Shown piece by piece: positions 7,927-16,004 of a stretch of DNA of 32,780 nt. Source of the stretch: a virus; IMG/VR virus record IMGVR_UViG_3300046460_000180, positions 1-32,780 of that record. One strand, given 5' to 3'. Both the position numbers and the translations under genes were made by a program. The first letter of the stretch is position 1, and each line of letters begins with the position of its first letter. The notes under the pieces are model-generated. The model made no database searches. It was not told the origin of the DNA and saw nothing but the letters and a program-made list of their open reading frames with translations.

Positions 7927-8337
7927 ATGGCCAAGATGGTCCTGCTGGCAGCGTTCGTCAGCATCAACGGCACTGACCTGTCGAGCTACACCCGCAAGGC
8001 CGAGCTCAGCGTCGAGGTGGAAGACAAGGAAGTCACCACCTACGCGAGCCTCGGGTGGAAGGAAGTGATCGGCGGTCTCAAGTCCGGTGAGCTCAGCCTT
8101 GAGTTCCTGCAGGACGTCGCCGCAACGAAGATCGACAGCATCATGTGGCCCCTGCTCGGCACCGTCGTGCCGTTCGTCGTCCGCCTCGACAGTGCGGTCG
8201 CGGGCCCGTCGAACCCGCAGTGGGCGGGATCCGTCCTCATCAACGGATGGAACCCCATCGAAGGGTCCGTCGGCGATGAGGCGTCCGTGTCGGTCGGCTA
8301 CCCGACGTCCGGAGCCGTGACCCGCGCCATCGCCTGA
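7927..8337 (+). CDS. Tail tube-like protein 2 (short paralogue)
   Basis: 136 residues, with a GGAAAGGGG ribosome binding site. It is close to the minimal tail tube fold: MAKMVLLAAFVSINGTDLSS, EVEDKEVTTYASLGWKEVIGGL, and a C-terminal GSVGDEASVSVGYPTSG. It shares its first half with the 243-residue protein just upstream, including a 23-nt identical DNA stretch (7247-7269 and 8053-8075). It probably forms the stacked rings of the tail. The stop overlaps the next start by 1 nt. Confidence 0.8.
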   Translation: MAKMVLLAAFVSINGTDLSSYTRKAELSVEVEDKEVTTYASLGWKEVIGGLKSGELSLEFLQDVAATKIDSIMWPLLGTVVPFVVRLDSAVAGPSNPQWAGSVLINGWNPIEGSVGDEASVSVGYPTSGAVTRAIA

Positions 8338-8846
8338 TGGCCGGCGCGGGCCCGCCGTTCGACCTGCGGTGCACGCACGAGGGCTTGGATGCCCTGGTGC
8401 GGGCGATCCGCCGGGAAGAGGACGGCAAGCTGCTCCGCAAGGAGCTCGCGAAGAACATGCGCGAGGCCCTCAAGCCCGGTGCTGCGATGGCCAAGAGCGG
8501 CATCATGGCGATGCCGTCGGCCGGCACCGGAATGGGCGCCGGGCTCCGCGCGGGAATCGCGAAGAAGATCCGCCCCGAGGTCAAGCTCGGCGGCCGGTGG
8601 ACCGGGGCCCGAGTCAAAGCGTTCAAGACTCCGGGGCTGCGCGGGTTCGCGAACGCCCCGAAGCGCACGAACCGCCGCGATGGCGGGTGGCGGACCCTCA
8701 CCTACGGCCACGAGCCGTGGCGTACCCAGTACGGCAAGCGCCACTGGTTCGACGAGGCCTTCGAGAACGACGCCGCCGCCTACCGGGCCGCGGTCCACGA
8801 AGCAATGGAAGACATGGCCCGCCGCCTCGCTGCGCGGGCCCGATAA
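8337..8846 (+). CDS. Neck / tail assembly protein, HK97 gp10-like (tentative)
   Basis: 169 residues, TGATG junction with the previous gene. The sequence is basic, with LVRAIRREEDGKLLRKELAKNMREAL early, a Gly/Ala/Met-rich middle, and YGHEPWRTQYGKRHWFDEAFENDAAAY near the end. The late pattern, with conserved Trp and Phe before a terminal helix, is like that of HK97 gp10-type proteins that help join head and tail. In most siphophages such a gene lies before the tail tube gene; here it lies after, so either the order is rearranged or this is a different tail assembly protein. Confidence 0.55.
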   Translation: MAGAGPPFDLRCTHEGLDALVRAIRREEDGKLLRKELAKNMREALKPGAAMAKSGIMAMPSAGTGMGAGLRAGIAKKIRPEVKLGGRWTGARVKAFKTPGLRGFANAPKRTNRRDGGWRTLTYGHEPWRTQYGKRHWFDEAFENDAAAYRAAVHEAMEDMARRLAARAR

Positions 8847-8858
8847 GGAGAAGTGCCC

Positions 8859-9269
8859 ATGTTCCTCGTCTACCAGCCCGAGGGTCAGCCGGAGGCGACG
8901 CGGTGGCGCTACGACCCGCGCAAGCTCATGTCCGTGGAGCGGGAGGACCTGGAGCGCCGCACCGGCCGGAACTTCTCGGAGTTCACCACGGCTGTCCTGC
9001 AGGGCAACAGCCTGTGCCGGAGGGCGCTGCTGTTCACCTACCTGCGGCGCGAGCACCCCAAGACCAAGTTCGAGGACGTCGACTTCGCGTGGGATGAGCT
9101 GAAGCTGGAGTACTCCCGCCAGGAGTGGCAGCAGTTCCGGGAGAACGTCCTGGAGTCCCAGCACGGTGACGAGCTCGCCGCGTCTCTGTCCGTGATCGAC
9201 AAGAACATGGACGAGGCGTTCGACGACACCGAGGCCGTGGGAAAAGCAGCGCTGCCGATCGCCGACTGA
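8859..9269 (+). CDS. Tail assembly chaperone, upstream product (gpG-like)
   Basis: 136 residues. The ATG at 8859 has AAGGAG at 8845-8850 with 8-nt spacing, better than GTG 8853. The protein is acidic and helical: MSVEREDLERRTGRNFSEF, then LCRRALLFTYLRREHPKT, ending in KNMDEAFDDTEAVGKAALPIAD. Lying just upstream of the tape measure gene, it fits the family that coats the tape measure during tail assembly. A slippery heptamer close to its end allows a longer product, described separately. Confidence 0.85.
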   Translation: MFLVYQPEGQPEATRWRYDPRKLMSVEREDLERRTGRNFSEFTTAVLQGNSLCRRALLFTYLRREHPKTKFEDVDFAWDELKLEYSRQEWQQFRENVLESQHGDELAASLSVIDKNMDEAFDDTEAVGKAALPIAD

Positions 9270-9409
9270 GCCAGCTCGGCAACGCCGCCCACCTCCTCGG
9301 CATCAAGCCGTGGCAGTGGCAGCTGATGACCGTGGACGAGACGGACGCCGCTCTCGCCTGGCTGGACGAGTACAAGCGGGCCACCGACGAGGCGGCCGCC
9401 GACAACTGA
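8859..9409 (+). CDS. Tail assembly chaperone, -1 frameshift product (gpGT-like)
   Basis: The first 129 codons are shared with the shorter product. At the heptamer GGGAAAA (9239-9245), read as G GGA AAA, a one-base backward slip moves ribosomes into an open frame that reads SSAADRRLSQLGNAA, then LLGIKPWQWQLMTVDETDAA, and stops at TGA 9407-9409. This adds about 54 residues, giving about 183. The added part has the Trp-rich pattern usual for the T domain, which binds tail tube protein. The tape measure gene starts 11 nt later. The arrangement is the classic conserved siphophage frameshift; the slip itself is inferred from the motif and the extended open frame. Confidence 0.85.
9239..9245 (+). 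promoter_or_regulatory. -1 ribosomal frameshift slippery site GGGAAAA
   Basis: Perfect X XXY YYZ heptamer in the correct phase near the end of the tail chaperone gene, with the stop of the zero frame 22 nt downstream. It controls the ratio of short to long chaperone. Confidence 0.85.
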
Positions 9410-9420
9410 AGAGGTGAGTC

Positions 9421-12354
9421 GTGAGCGATACGTCACTGGTGTTCAACCTGGTGGCCCGCGACCGGGCGTCCGCCGTCGTGGAGCGGATGGGCGACCGGTT
9501 CAACCAGGCGTCCGCGACGATCGGCGCGGGCATCGGGGTCGCCCTCGGTGTCGGGGTCGCGGCGAACCTGGACATGGAGGCCGCGAACGCCAAGCTCGCG
9601 GCACAGCTGGGTGTCGGGCCGGCCGAGGCCGCCGAGCTCTCGAAGGTCTCGGCCAGCGTGTACGGCAACGCGTGGGGCGAGACGACCGCCGACGTGAACG
9701 AGGCCATCAAGGGCGTCTACCAGCAGATCGGCGACACCTCCCAGGCCGAAGGCGGACTGGAGGGCGTGACCACCAAGGTCCTCGCCCTGTCCGAGACGTT
9801 CGACCAGGACCTTGCGGGCACCACCGCGGCGGTCGGCCAGATGATCAAGACCGGCCTGGCGGACAACGCCGATGAGGCCCTCGACATCCTGACCCGAGGT
9901 TTCCAGACCGGCACGAACAAGGCGGACGACCTCCTCGACACGGTCACGGAGTACGGCACTCAGTTCCGCAAGTTCGGCCTGGACGGGCAGACCGCGACCG
10001 GTCTGCTCTCCCAAGGGCTGAAGGCCGGCGCCCGGGACGCCGACACCGTGGCGGACGCCATCAAGGAGTTCAGCATTCGGGCGATCGACGGATCGACGGC
10101 GTCGGCGGCCGGGTTCAAGGCCCTCGGCCTCAACGCCCAGGAGATGACTGCCCAGATCGGCCAGGGCGGCAAGAAGGCCACCGAGGGCCTGGACGTCGTC
10201 CTGGAACGCCTGCGCGCCATGGACGACCCGGTGGCCCAAGAGGCCGCCGCTGTTGCCCTGTTCGGGACCAAGGCAGAAGACCTCGGGAAGAGTCTGTACT
10301 CGCTCGACCCGTCGACAGCGGTCGCCGCCCTGGGCAAGGTCGAGGGAGCGGCAGGCAAGGCCACCAAGACGCTGGGCGACAGCCCTGCCAAGGCGCTGGA
10401 CAAGTTCAAGCGGCAGTCGGTGCAGAAACTCGCCGCCATCACCGGGACGTTCGTCCAGTTCGCGACCCGCAACCAGTCCGCGTTCATCCCCCTCACCTAC
10501 GGGCTGGCGGGCCTTGCCGCAATCGTCGTGACGGTCTCCATCGCGCAGAAGCTGTACGCCACGTACACGGCGATTAGCACCGCTGCCACGAACCTTATGA
10601 ACTCGGCGACGTACCGGGCGATCGCCGGGTGGACGCGGATGATGGCGGTCGGCCTGATGGCCTACGCCCGCATCGCCGGGGCTGCGGTGGTGTCCGCCGC
10701 TACCACGGCCGGCGCCTGGGTCGGCAGCGCCCTGGTATCGATCGGCACCTGGATCGCCGCGGTGATCCGGGCCGGGATCACGGCCGCCGCGCAGTTCCTC
10801 ATGATGGCTGCGCGGGCGGTGGCCTGGGCCGCGGTCATGGCCGCGCAGTGGCTGATCGCGATGGGCCCCATCGGCTGGGTCATCGCCGCGGTCATCGCCC
10901 TGGTCGTCCTGATCGTCATGAACTGGGACCGGATCAAGGAAGTGAGCGGGCGGGTCTGGGACTGGCTCTGGACAAAGATCAAGCAGGTCGGCCAGTTCAT
11001 CCTGAACTACATCGTCGGCTGGAAGCTCGTCAGCTTCTTCCTGAACCACTGGGAGAAGATCAAGACCGGTCTGGTCAACAAGGTCGTGGGCATCATCGCC
11101 TACGTGCGAGGCCTGCCCGGGCGGATCAGAGCCGCGCTCGGCAACCTCGGAGCCCTGCTGTACGAGAAGGGCAAGAACATCGTCCAGGGCCTGTGGAACG
11201 GCATCCAGGGCATGGGCGGATGGATCCGGGGCAAGCTGCTCGGCTGGGCCAGGGACATGATCCCGGGCCCGATCGCGAAGGCGCTGGGCATCGCGTCCCC
11301 GTCGAAGGTCACCAAGGCTCAGGGGCAGTGGATCGCCCGGGGCCTGGTCGACGGGCTCACCGGGTCGTCGAAGCAGGTCAAGGCCGCGGCCACAAAGCTG
11401 GCGGACATCGTGAAAGCCGGTCTAGCCCCTGGCAAGAAGCGGTCCAAGGCGCTCGGGGTGATCAGCTCCGGGTCGGCGAAGCTCGTCAAGCTCGCCAACA
11501 AGGAGGTCTCCCTCGCGGCGAAGATGAAGACCGCGACGAAGGCGTTGGCTGACCAGATCAAGGCGCGGGACAAACTCGCCGCGGACGTGAAGAAGGGCGT
11601 CCTCGACTCCGCGAACATCACCGCGAACGCGACCGGCGGGCAGGTCAGTGCCGCATCGATCCTGGCGAACCTGACCGCGAAGATGCAGCAGGCAAAGCAG
11701 TTCGCCCAGCAGCTCGCCACTCTGAAGAAGAAGGGCGTCAGCAGCGACCTGATCGCACAGATCGCGCAGGCCGGGGTCGAGCAGGGCTCCGGTGCGGCCG
11801 CCGCACTGGCCACCGCGTCCGCGTCGCAGATCTCCCAGATCAACGCCACCCAGAAGCAACTGGTGGGCGCTGCCACACAGGCAGGCGACACGGCGGGAAC
11901 GGCCATGTACGGGGCGGGGATCCAGGCTGCGAACGGTCTGATCAAGGGTCTCAAGTCGCAGCAGAAGGAGATCGAGAAGCAGATGGCCTCCATCGGTACC
12001 TCGATGGCGAAGGCGATCAAGAAGGCGCTCGGCATCCACAGCCCGTCCAAGGTGTTCGCGGACGAGGTTGGGCGGTGGATCCCCGCCGGGATCATGCAGG
12101 GCATGACTGACGGGCAGGGCAGCCTGGATCGGGCCATGGCCGAGGTGGTGCAGCCGCCCCCGTCCTCGGGTGCGCAGGCGGTCGGCCGGCGGATGAGCCC
12201 GGTACAGGCCGCGCCACTGATGAGCGCGAGTGCACCACAGACGGTCCGTATTGAGCTGGCGGGCCCTGAAGAGGTCAAGAAGTTCCTGCGCGGCATCGTC
12301 CGCAAGGACGGCCGAGGCAGCGTTCAGCTGGCGTTCGGCACAGGAAAGGGGTAA
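9421..12354 (+). CDS. Tape measure protein
   Basis: 977 residues, GTG start. The first third resembles the phage minor tail / TP901-type tape measure core (LSKVSASVYGNAWGETTADV, QMIKTGLADNADEALDILTR, LLSQGLKAGARDADTVADAI). From about residue 350 to 510 there is a long hydrophobic region with several potential membrane helices, which may take part in DNA passage through the host envelope. Two ALGIxSPSKV motifs, near residues 626 and 873, are followed by similar segments and mark a duplicated C-terminal unit. The rest is helical with Lys and Ala repeats. The protein sets tail length; 977 residues would suggest a tail near 150 nm by the usual rule of about 0.15 nm per residue. Confidence 0.95.
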   Translation: MSDTSLVFNLVARDRASAVVERMGDRFNQASATIGAGIGVALGVGVAANLDMEAANAKLAAQLGVGPAEAAELSKVSASVYGNAWGETTADVNEAIKGVYQQIGDTSQAEGGLEGVTTKVLALSETFDQDLAGTTAAVGQMIKTGLADNADEALDILTRGFQTGTNKADDLLDTVTEYGTQFRKFGLDGQTATGLLSQGLKAGARDADTVADAIKEFSIRAIDGSTASAAGFKALGLNAQEMTAQIGQGGKKATEGLDVVLERLRAMDDPVAQEAAAVALFGTKAEDLGKSLYSLDPSTAVAALGKVEGAAGKATKTLGDSPAKALDKFKRQSVQKLAAITGTFVQFATRNQSAFIPLTYGLAGLAAIVVTVSIAQKLYATYTAISTAATNLMNSATYRAIAGWTRMMAVGLMAYARIAGAAVVSAATTAGAWVGSALVSIGTWIAAVIRAGITAAAQFLMMAARAVAWAAVMAAQWLIAMGPIGWVIAAVIALVVLIVMNWDRIKEVSGRVWDWLWTKIKQVGQFILNYIVGWKLVSFFLNHWEKIKTGLVNKVVGIIAYVRGLPGRIRAALGNLGALLYEKGKNIVQGLWNGIQGMGGWIRGKLLGWARDMIPGPIAKALGIASPSKVTKAQGQWIARGLVDGLTGSSKQVKAAATKLADIVKAGLAPGKKRSKALGVISSGSAKLVKLANKEVSLAAKMKTATKALADQIKARDKLAADVKKGVLDSANITANATGGQVSAASILANLTAKMQQAKQFAQQLATLKKKGVSSDLIAQIAQAGVEQGSGAAAALATASASQISQINATQKQLVGAATQAGDTAGTAMYGAGIQAANGLIKGLKSQQKEIEKQMASIGTSMAKAIKKALGIHSPSKVFADEVGRWIPAGIMQGMTDGQGSLDRAMAEVVQPPPSSGAQAVGRRMSPVQAAPLMSASAPQTVRIELAGPEEVKKFLRGIVRKDGRGSVQLAFGTGKG

Positions 12355-12356
12355 CC

Positions 12357-15300
12357 GTGGCGTTCCCGATCACTCCGCTGGACGTGCGGACGGAGATCCA
12401 GGTGAACTCGGCCTGGGTCGACGTCACCGCAGACACCTACACCCGGGACCCGATCACGATCGAGCGGGGGACGGCTGACGAGGCGAGCACCGGGGAGCCC
12501 TCGAAATGCTCCCTGACCCTGAACAACCGCTCTGGGAAGTACTCCCCACGAAACCCGATGAGCCCGTACTACGGGCTCATCGGCAGGAACACCCCGGTGC
12601 GGGTGTCCGTGCCGGGGCAGGAGTCGTACCTCAGCCTGGACGGGGCGACTACCTCGTATGCCCGCACGCCGGATGTGGCGGCGCTCGACATCGTCGGCGA
12701 CCTCGACCTGCGGGTCGAGGTGACCGCGGACTGGACCGCCCGCACCAGCCAGTCGCTTATCGGCAAGTGGATCTCGGCGACGAACCAGAGGTCGTACCTG
12801 CTGCGTCTCGAACCCGGTCTGCTCACTCTCAACTGGAGCGTTGCCGGGTCGGCCTCACTGTTCGCCTCTCAGCCGCTGCCTGCGCTGCCACGGCGGGCCG
12901 CACTGCGCGCCACCCTGGACGTCAACAACGGGGCCGGCGGATACACCGTGGCCATGTACTGGGCGCCGTCGATGGACGGACCCTGGACCATGATCGGCAG
13001 TCCGCTCATCGGTGCCAGCATCACGAGCATCTTTGCCGGTACCGCACCGCTCGAGGTCGCTCCGATCGCCGCGACAGGCGTGGTGCCCATCGACGGGCGG
13101 GTGCACCGTGCCGAGGTCCGCTCGGGGATCGGTGGCGCCGTTGTGGCGTCGCCTGATCTCCGGGCGCTCTCCCCGGGCACCTCCGGGTTCACCGACTCGG
13201 CCGGGCGGGTGTGGGCGCTCGCCGGGGCCGCAGCGATCAGCAACAGGCAGTACAGGTTCACCGGCGAGATCAGCTCATGGCCCCCTCGGTGGGACGTGTC
13301 CGGGAACGACGTGTGGGTGCCGATCGAGGCGGCCGGCCCGACCCGCAAGTTGGGCCAGGGAAAGAAGGCACTCGAATCGACCCTGCGTCGTCGCGTGCCG
13401 TCCGACCCGGATCTGATCGCGTACTGGCCGATGGAGGACGGCAGCGAAGCAAACACCGCATCCTCGCCCCTGGCAGGCGTGCGGTCGCTGACGTTGTCCG
13501 GGGTGGAGTTCGCGGCCGACGACTCGCTGAGCGGCTCGAACCCCCTGCCCAAGGTGTCCGCTCTGGCCAGCCTGGCGGGCACAGTCCCGCTCAGCACCCA
13601 GTCCGGCTGGCAGGTGGAGTTCGTCTACTACCTGCCGACACTGCCTGTCGTGCAGTCGGAGATCATGCGCGTCAACGTCGCCGGTTCGGTCATGACCACC
13701 GCAGTGGTGTACGCCAGCACGGCCGGCATCCGCGTCGAGGCACGTGACGCCAACGACGCCGTACTCAACGCCTTCTTGTCCGTGGACCCCGGTGCCGTCG
13801 CGGACTTCTGGGGGAAGTGGAACCGGCTGGCCATCTTCACCGCGGACAACGGGGCCGGCACAGTCCGCCTGTTCGCGGGCTGGCGCAACATCGCCGACAA
13901 CAGCCGGTGGAACGCCACCACCACCTACACCGGGACGCAGGGCGCCGTCACCGGGGTATCCGCATCCTGGGGTGCAGCCACCGAGGGACTGGCCCTCGGG
14001 CATCTCGCCGTGTTCGACATTCCCGCGGCGTCGGCGTCGCTCTCCGAGTTCCCCGGATCAACCATCTTCAACGGCGCTGATGACGGCTTCAACGGTGAGA
14101 CGGCCATCGACCGCCTCGCCCGGCTGGACACCGAAGAAGCGGCGAACATCCAGGTGCGGACGGTGGACGGGGACACGACTGTCAGCTCCGCGCGCATGGG
14201 ACCGCAGCGCCCGGACACACTCCTCACTCTCATCGAGGAGGCAGCCGACGCTGACGGAGGGATCCTGTACGAGGACCGGGACCGCCTCGGCCTGATCTTC
14301 AGAGACCGGACCTCCCTGTACAACCAGCCCACCGCGATCTCCCTGGACTACAACGCGAAGGGCGAGGTCCCACCACCGCTGGAACCGGTCGAGGACGACC
14401 AGCACATCCGCAACGACGCCACCGTGCAACGCGACGGCGGCTCCTCGGGGCGCAGCATCGTCACCGACGGGCCGCTGTCCGTGCAGCCGCCACCACTCGG
14501 CGTCGGCCTGTACGACGAATCGGTCACCCTGTCCCTGTACACCGACGACCAGGCCCCGCAGATCGCGTACTGGCGAACGCACCTCGGCACCTGGGACGAG
14601 GCCCGCTACCCGGTCATCACGATGTGGCTGCACGCCGCACCGCACCTGATCCCACGGGTGCTCGCCATGGACATCGGGGACCGGCTCACCATCGCGCATC
14701 CTCCGCCGTGGCTGCCACCCGGCCTGATCGACCAGCACATCCGTGGATACACCGAGGTCCTCGGCCAGTTCGAGTGGACGCTGACCCTCAACTGCTCCCC
14801 GGCCGGCCCTTGGACCGTCGGTGTGGTTGAGGATCCGGTGCTGGGCCGCGTGGACACGGACGGGTCGCAACTGGCATCGTCCGTCACCTCGTCGGCTACG
14901 ACGTTGTCGGTAGCCACTACGGCCGGCCCGGTGTGGGTGACCGACCCCCGCGAGTACCCGTTCGATCTTGAGATGGGCGGCGAGGTCGTCACCGCGGTGG
15001 GGGCTGGCAGCGTCCTCAACCCGAACGCGCTGTTTCTCACCGACCTCAACGGCTGGGTTGCGCAGTCCGCTTCGCTCTCCTACGTGACGACTGTCGTCAA
15101 CAGCACCGCAGGAGCAGTCGCCTCGATGCTGATCACCCCTACCGGCGCCGCGTCTGCCTCGGCCAACCTGGCAGTAAATACGCCTATCGGCAGCATCACC
15201 CCCGGCGCCTCATACACCGCGTCCGGATGGGTCTACTCGCCTGCCGGATGGTCCGACATGCGCGTCGTTACGGATTTCTTCGATGCCTCGAATGTGCTGA

Positions 15301-15596
15301 TCTCCAGCGGCACGTCGGTCGCTGTCGCCGTTCCCGCAGGAGCTTGGACGTTCCTCACCCTCACCAATACAGCCCCCGCACTGTCATCCCGGGCACGGCC
15401 CCGGGCCCGAGTCGGAGCGTCTGCGACAGCAACGGATATCTCGTACTGGTGGGGCATCCGGCTGGTCCCTGACGCATCGGTTGTCTCGACCAGCCCGCAG
15501 ACGATGACGGTGATCCGCTCCACCAACAACATCGTCAAAGCCCAGACCGCGGGCACGGACGTAGCCCTCGCCCAGCCCAGCATCGTCGCCCTGTAG
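12357..15596 (+). CDS. Large tail-tip protein with LamG-like and CBM-like domains
   Basis: 1079 residues from GTG 12357 (GGAAAGGGG before it). Parts visible: an N-terminal distal-tail-like segment (TIERGTADEASTGEPSKCSL and SGKYSPRNPMSPYYG); a first LamG/concanavalin-like sandwich at about 83-255; a second at about 350-560 after LIAYWPMEDGSEANTASS; a tail-associated base region at about 565-880 containing NGETAIDRLARLDTEEAAN and LGTWDEARYP; and a carbohydrate-binding-like module at about 890-1040. That last module begins NALFLTDLNGW and includes SYTASGWVYSP. It seems inserted in a small terminal beta domain, since SPQTMTVIRSTNNIVKAQTA follows. Probable roles are host surface binding and baseplate structure. 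It is the only large gene between tape measure and lysis. Confidence 0.85.
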   Translation: MAFPITPLDVRTEIQVNSAWVDVTADTYTRDPITIERGTADEASTGEPSKCSLTLNNRSGKYSPRNPMSPYYGLIGRNTPVRVSVPGQESYLSLDGATTSYARTPDVAALDIVGDLDLRVEVTADWTARTSQSLIGKWISATNQRSYLLRLEPGLLTLNWSVAGSASLFASQPLPALPRRAALRATLDVNNGAGGYTVAMYWAPSMDGPWTMIGSPLIGASITSIFAGTAPLEVAPIAATGVVPIDGRVHRAEVRSGIGGAVVASPDLRALSPGTSGFTDSAGRVWALAGAAAISNRQYRFTGEISSWPPRWDVSGNDVWVPIEAAGPTRKLGQGKKALESTLRRRVPSDPDLIAYWPMEDGSEANTASSPLAGVRSLTLSGVEFAADDSLSGSNPLPKVSALASLAGTVPLSTQSGWQVEFVYYLPTLPVVQSEIMRVNVAGSVMTTAVVYASTAGIRVEARDANDAVLNAFLSVDPGAVADFWGKWNRLAIFTADNGAGTVRLFAGWRNIADNSRWNATTTYTGTQGAVTGVSASWGAATEGLALGHLAVFDIPAASASLSEFPGSTIFNGADDGFNGETAIDRLARLDTEEAANIQVRTVDGDTTVSSARMGPQRPDTLLTLIEEAADADGGILYEDRDRLGLIFRDRTSLYNQPTAISLDYNAKGEVPPPLEPVEDDQHIRNDATVQRDGGSSGRSIVTDGPLSVQPPPLGVGLYDESVTLSLYTDDQAPQIAYWRTHLGTWDEARYPVITMWLHAAPHLIPRVLAMDIGDRLTIAHPPPWLPPGLIDQHIRGYTEVLGQFEWTLTLNCSPAGPWTVGVVEDPVLGRVDTDGSQLASSVTSSATTLSVATTAGPVWVTDPREYPFDLEMGGEVVTAVGAGSVLNPNALFLTDLNGWVAQSASLSYVTTVVNSTAGAVASMLITPTGAASASANLAVNTPIGSITPGASYTASGWVYSPAGWSDMRVVTDFFDASNVLISSGTSVAVAVPAGAWTFLTLTNTAPALSSRARPRARVGASATATDISYWWGIRLVPDASVVSTSPQTMTVIRSTNNIVKAQTAGTDVALAQPSIVAL

Positions 15597-15605
15597 GAGG
15601 AGCCC

Positions 15606-15938
15606 ATGCCATATCCATGGCAGCCCGGCATGAAGATCACTGCCAATCGGCTGCGCGCCGGGGTGCTCGCCGGAACCGTGACCATCAACTTCTCCACGTC
15701 CATCACGAACACCTTCTTCAACGCGGCCTACTTCCGGGACTCCATCGCCGTGACCTTCCCAGCAGGGTTCTTCACGAACACGCCCAACATCTTCGTGACC
15801 GGCCGATCAACCACCCCGGGCGTCCTCCTGGAGGTCAGCTACTCAAACCAGACGGCCTCCGGCTTTACGGCCTGGGCCGCCCGGTCAACGAACACGGCCA
15901 CGGTGATCGACTGGATGGCCATCGAAGTACCAGCCTGA
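15606..15938 (+). CDS. Small tail-tip / receptor-binding candidate
   Basis: 110 residues with a strong GGAGGA ribosome binding site. After the short lead MPYPWQPGMKITANRLRAG the protein is nearly all beta: VTINFSTSITNTFFNAAYF, SIAVTFPAGFFTNTPNIFVT, and GFTAWAARSTNTATVIDWMAI. This layout of Phe- and Asn-rich strands ending in a WMAI-type strand is common in small C-terminal tail fibre or H-type-lectin-like domains of Streptomyces phages. Lying between the tail-tip protein and the lysin, it likely binds the host surface. The fold assignment is by pattern only. Confidence 0.7.
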   Translation: MPYPWQPGMKITANRLRAGVLAGTVTINFSTSITNTFFNAAYFRDSIAVTFPAGFFTNTPNIFVTGRSTTPGVLLEVSYSNQTASGFTAWAARSTNTATVIDWMAIEVPA

Positions 15939-15956
15939 CCCGCCCCGAACCCCGAA

Positions 15957-15984
15957 GCCCCGAGCCTGCCGGCCGGGGCCTTTT
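15957..15984 (+). terminator. Terminator between tail and lysis genes
   Basis: GCCCCG (15957-15962) pairs with CGGGGC (15974-15979), and inside it GCC pairs with GGC around a 4-nt loop with one bulged A. It is followed by CTTTTG. This is one of the few hairpins here with a T-run and a likely intrinsic terminator or attenuator before the lysin. Confidence 0.75.
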
Positions 15985-16004
15985 GCATGTCTGGAGACAC
16001 GCCC

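Noticed and set aside
9433-11049. 538-codon minus-strand open frame inside the tape measure gene
   Set aside because: Composition is that of an antisense shadow (repeated Asp, Arg, Gly, His) and the plus-strand tape measure is clear.
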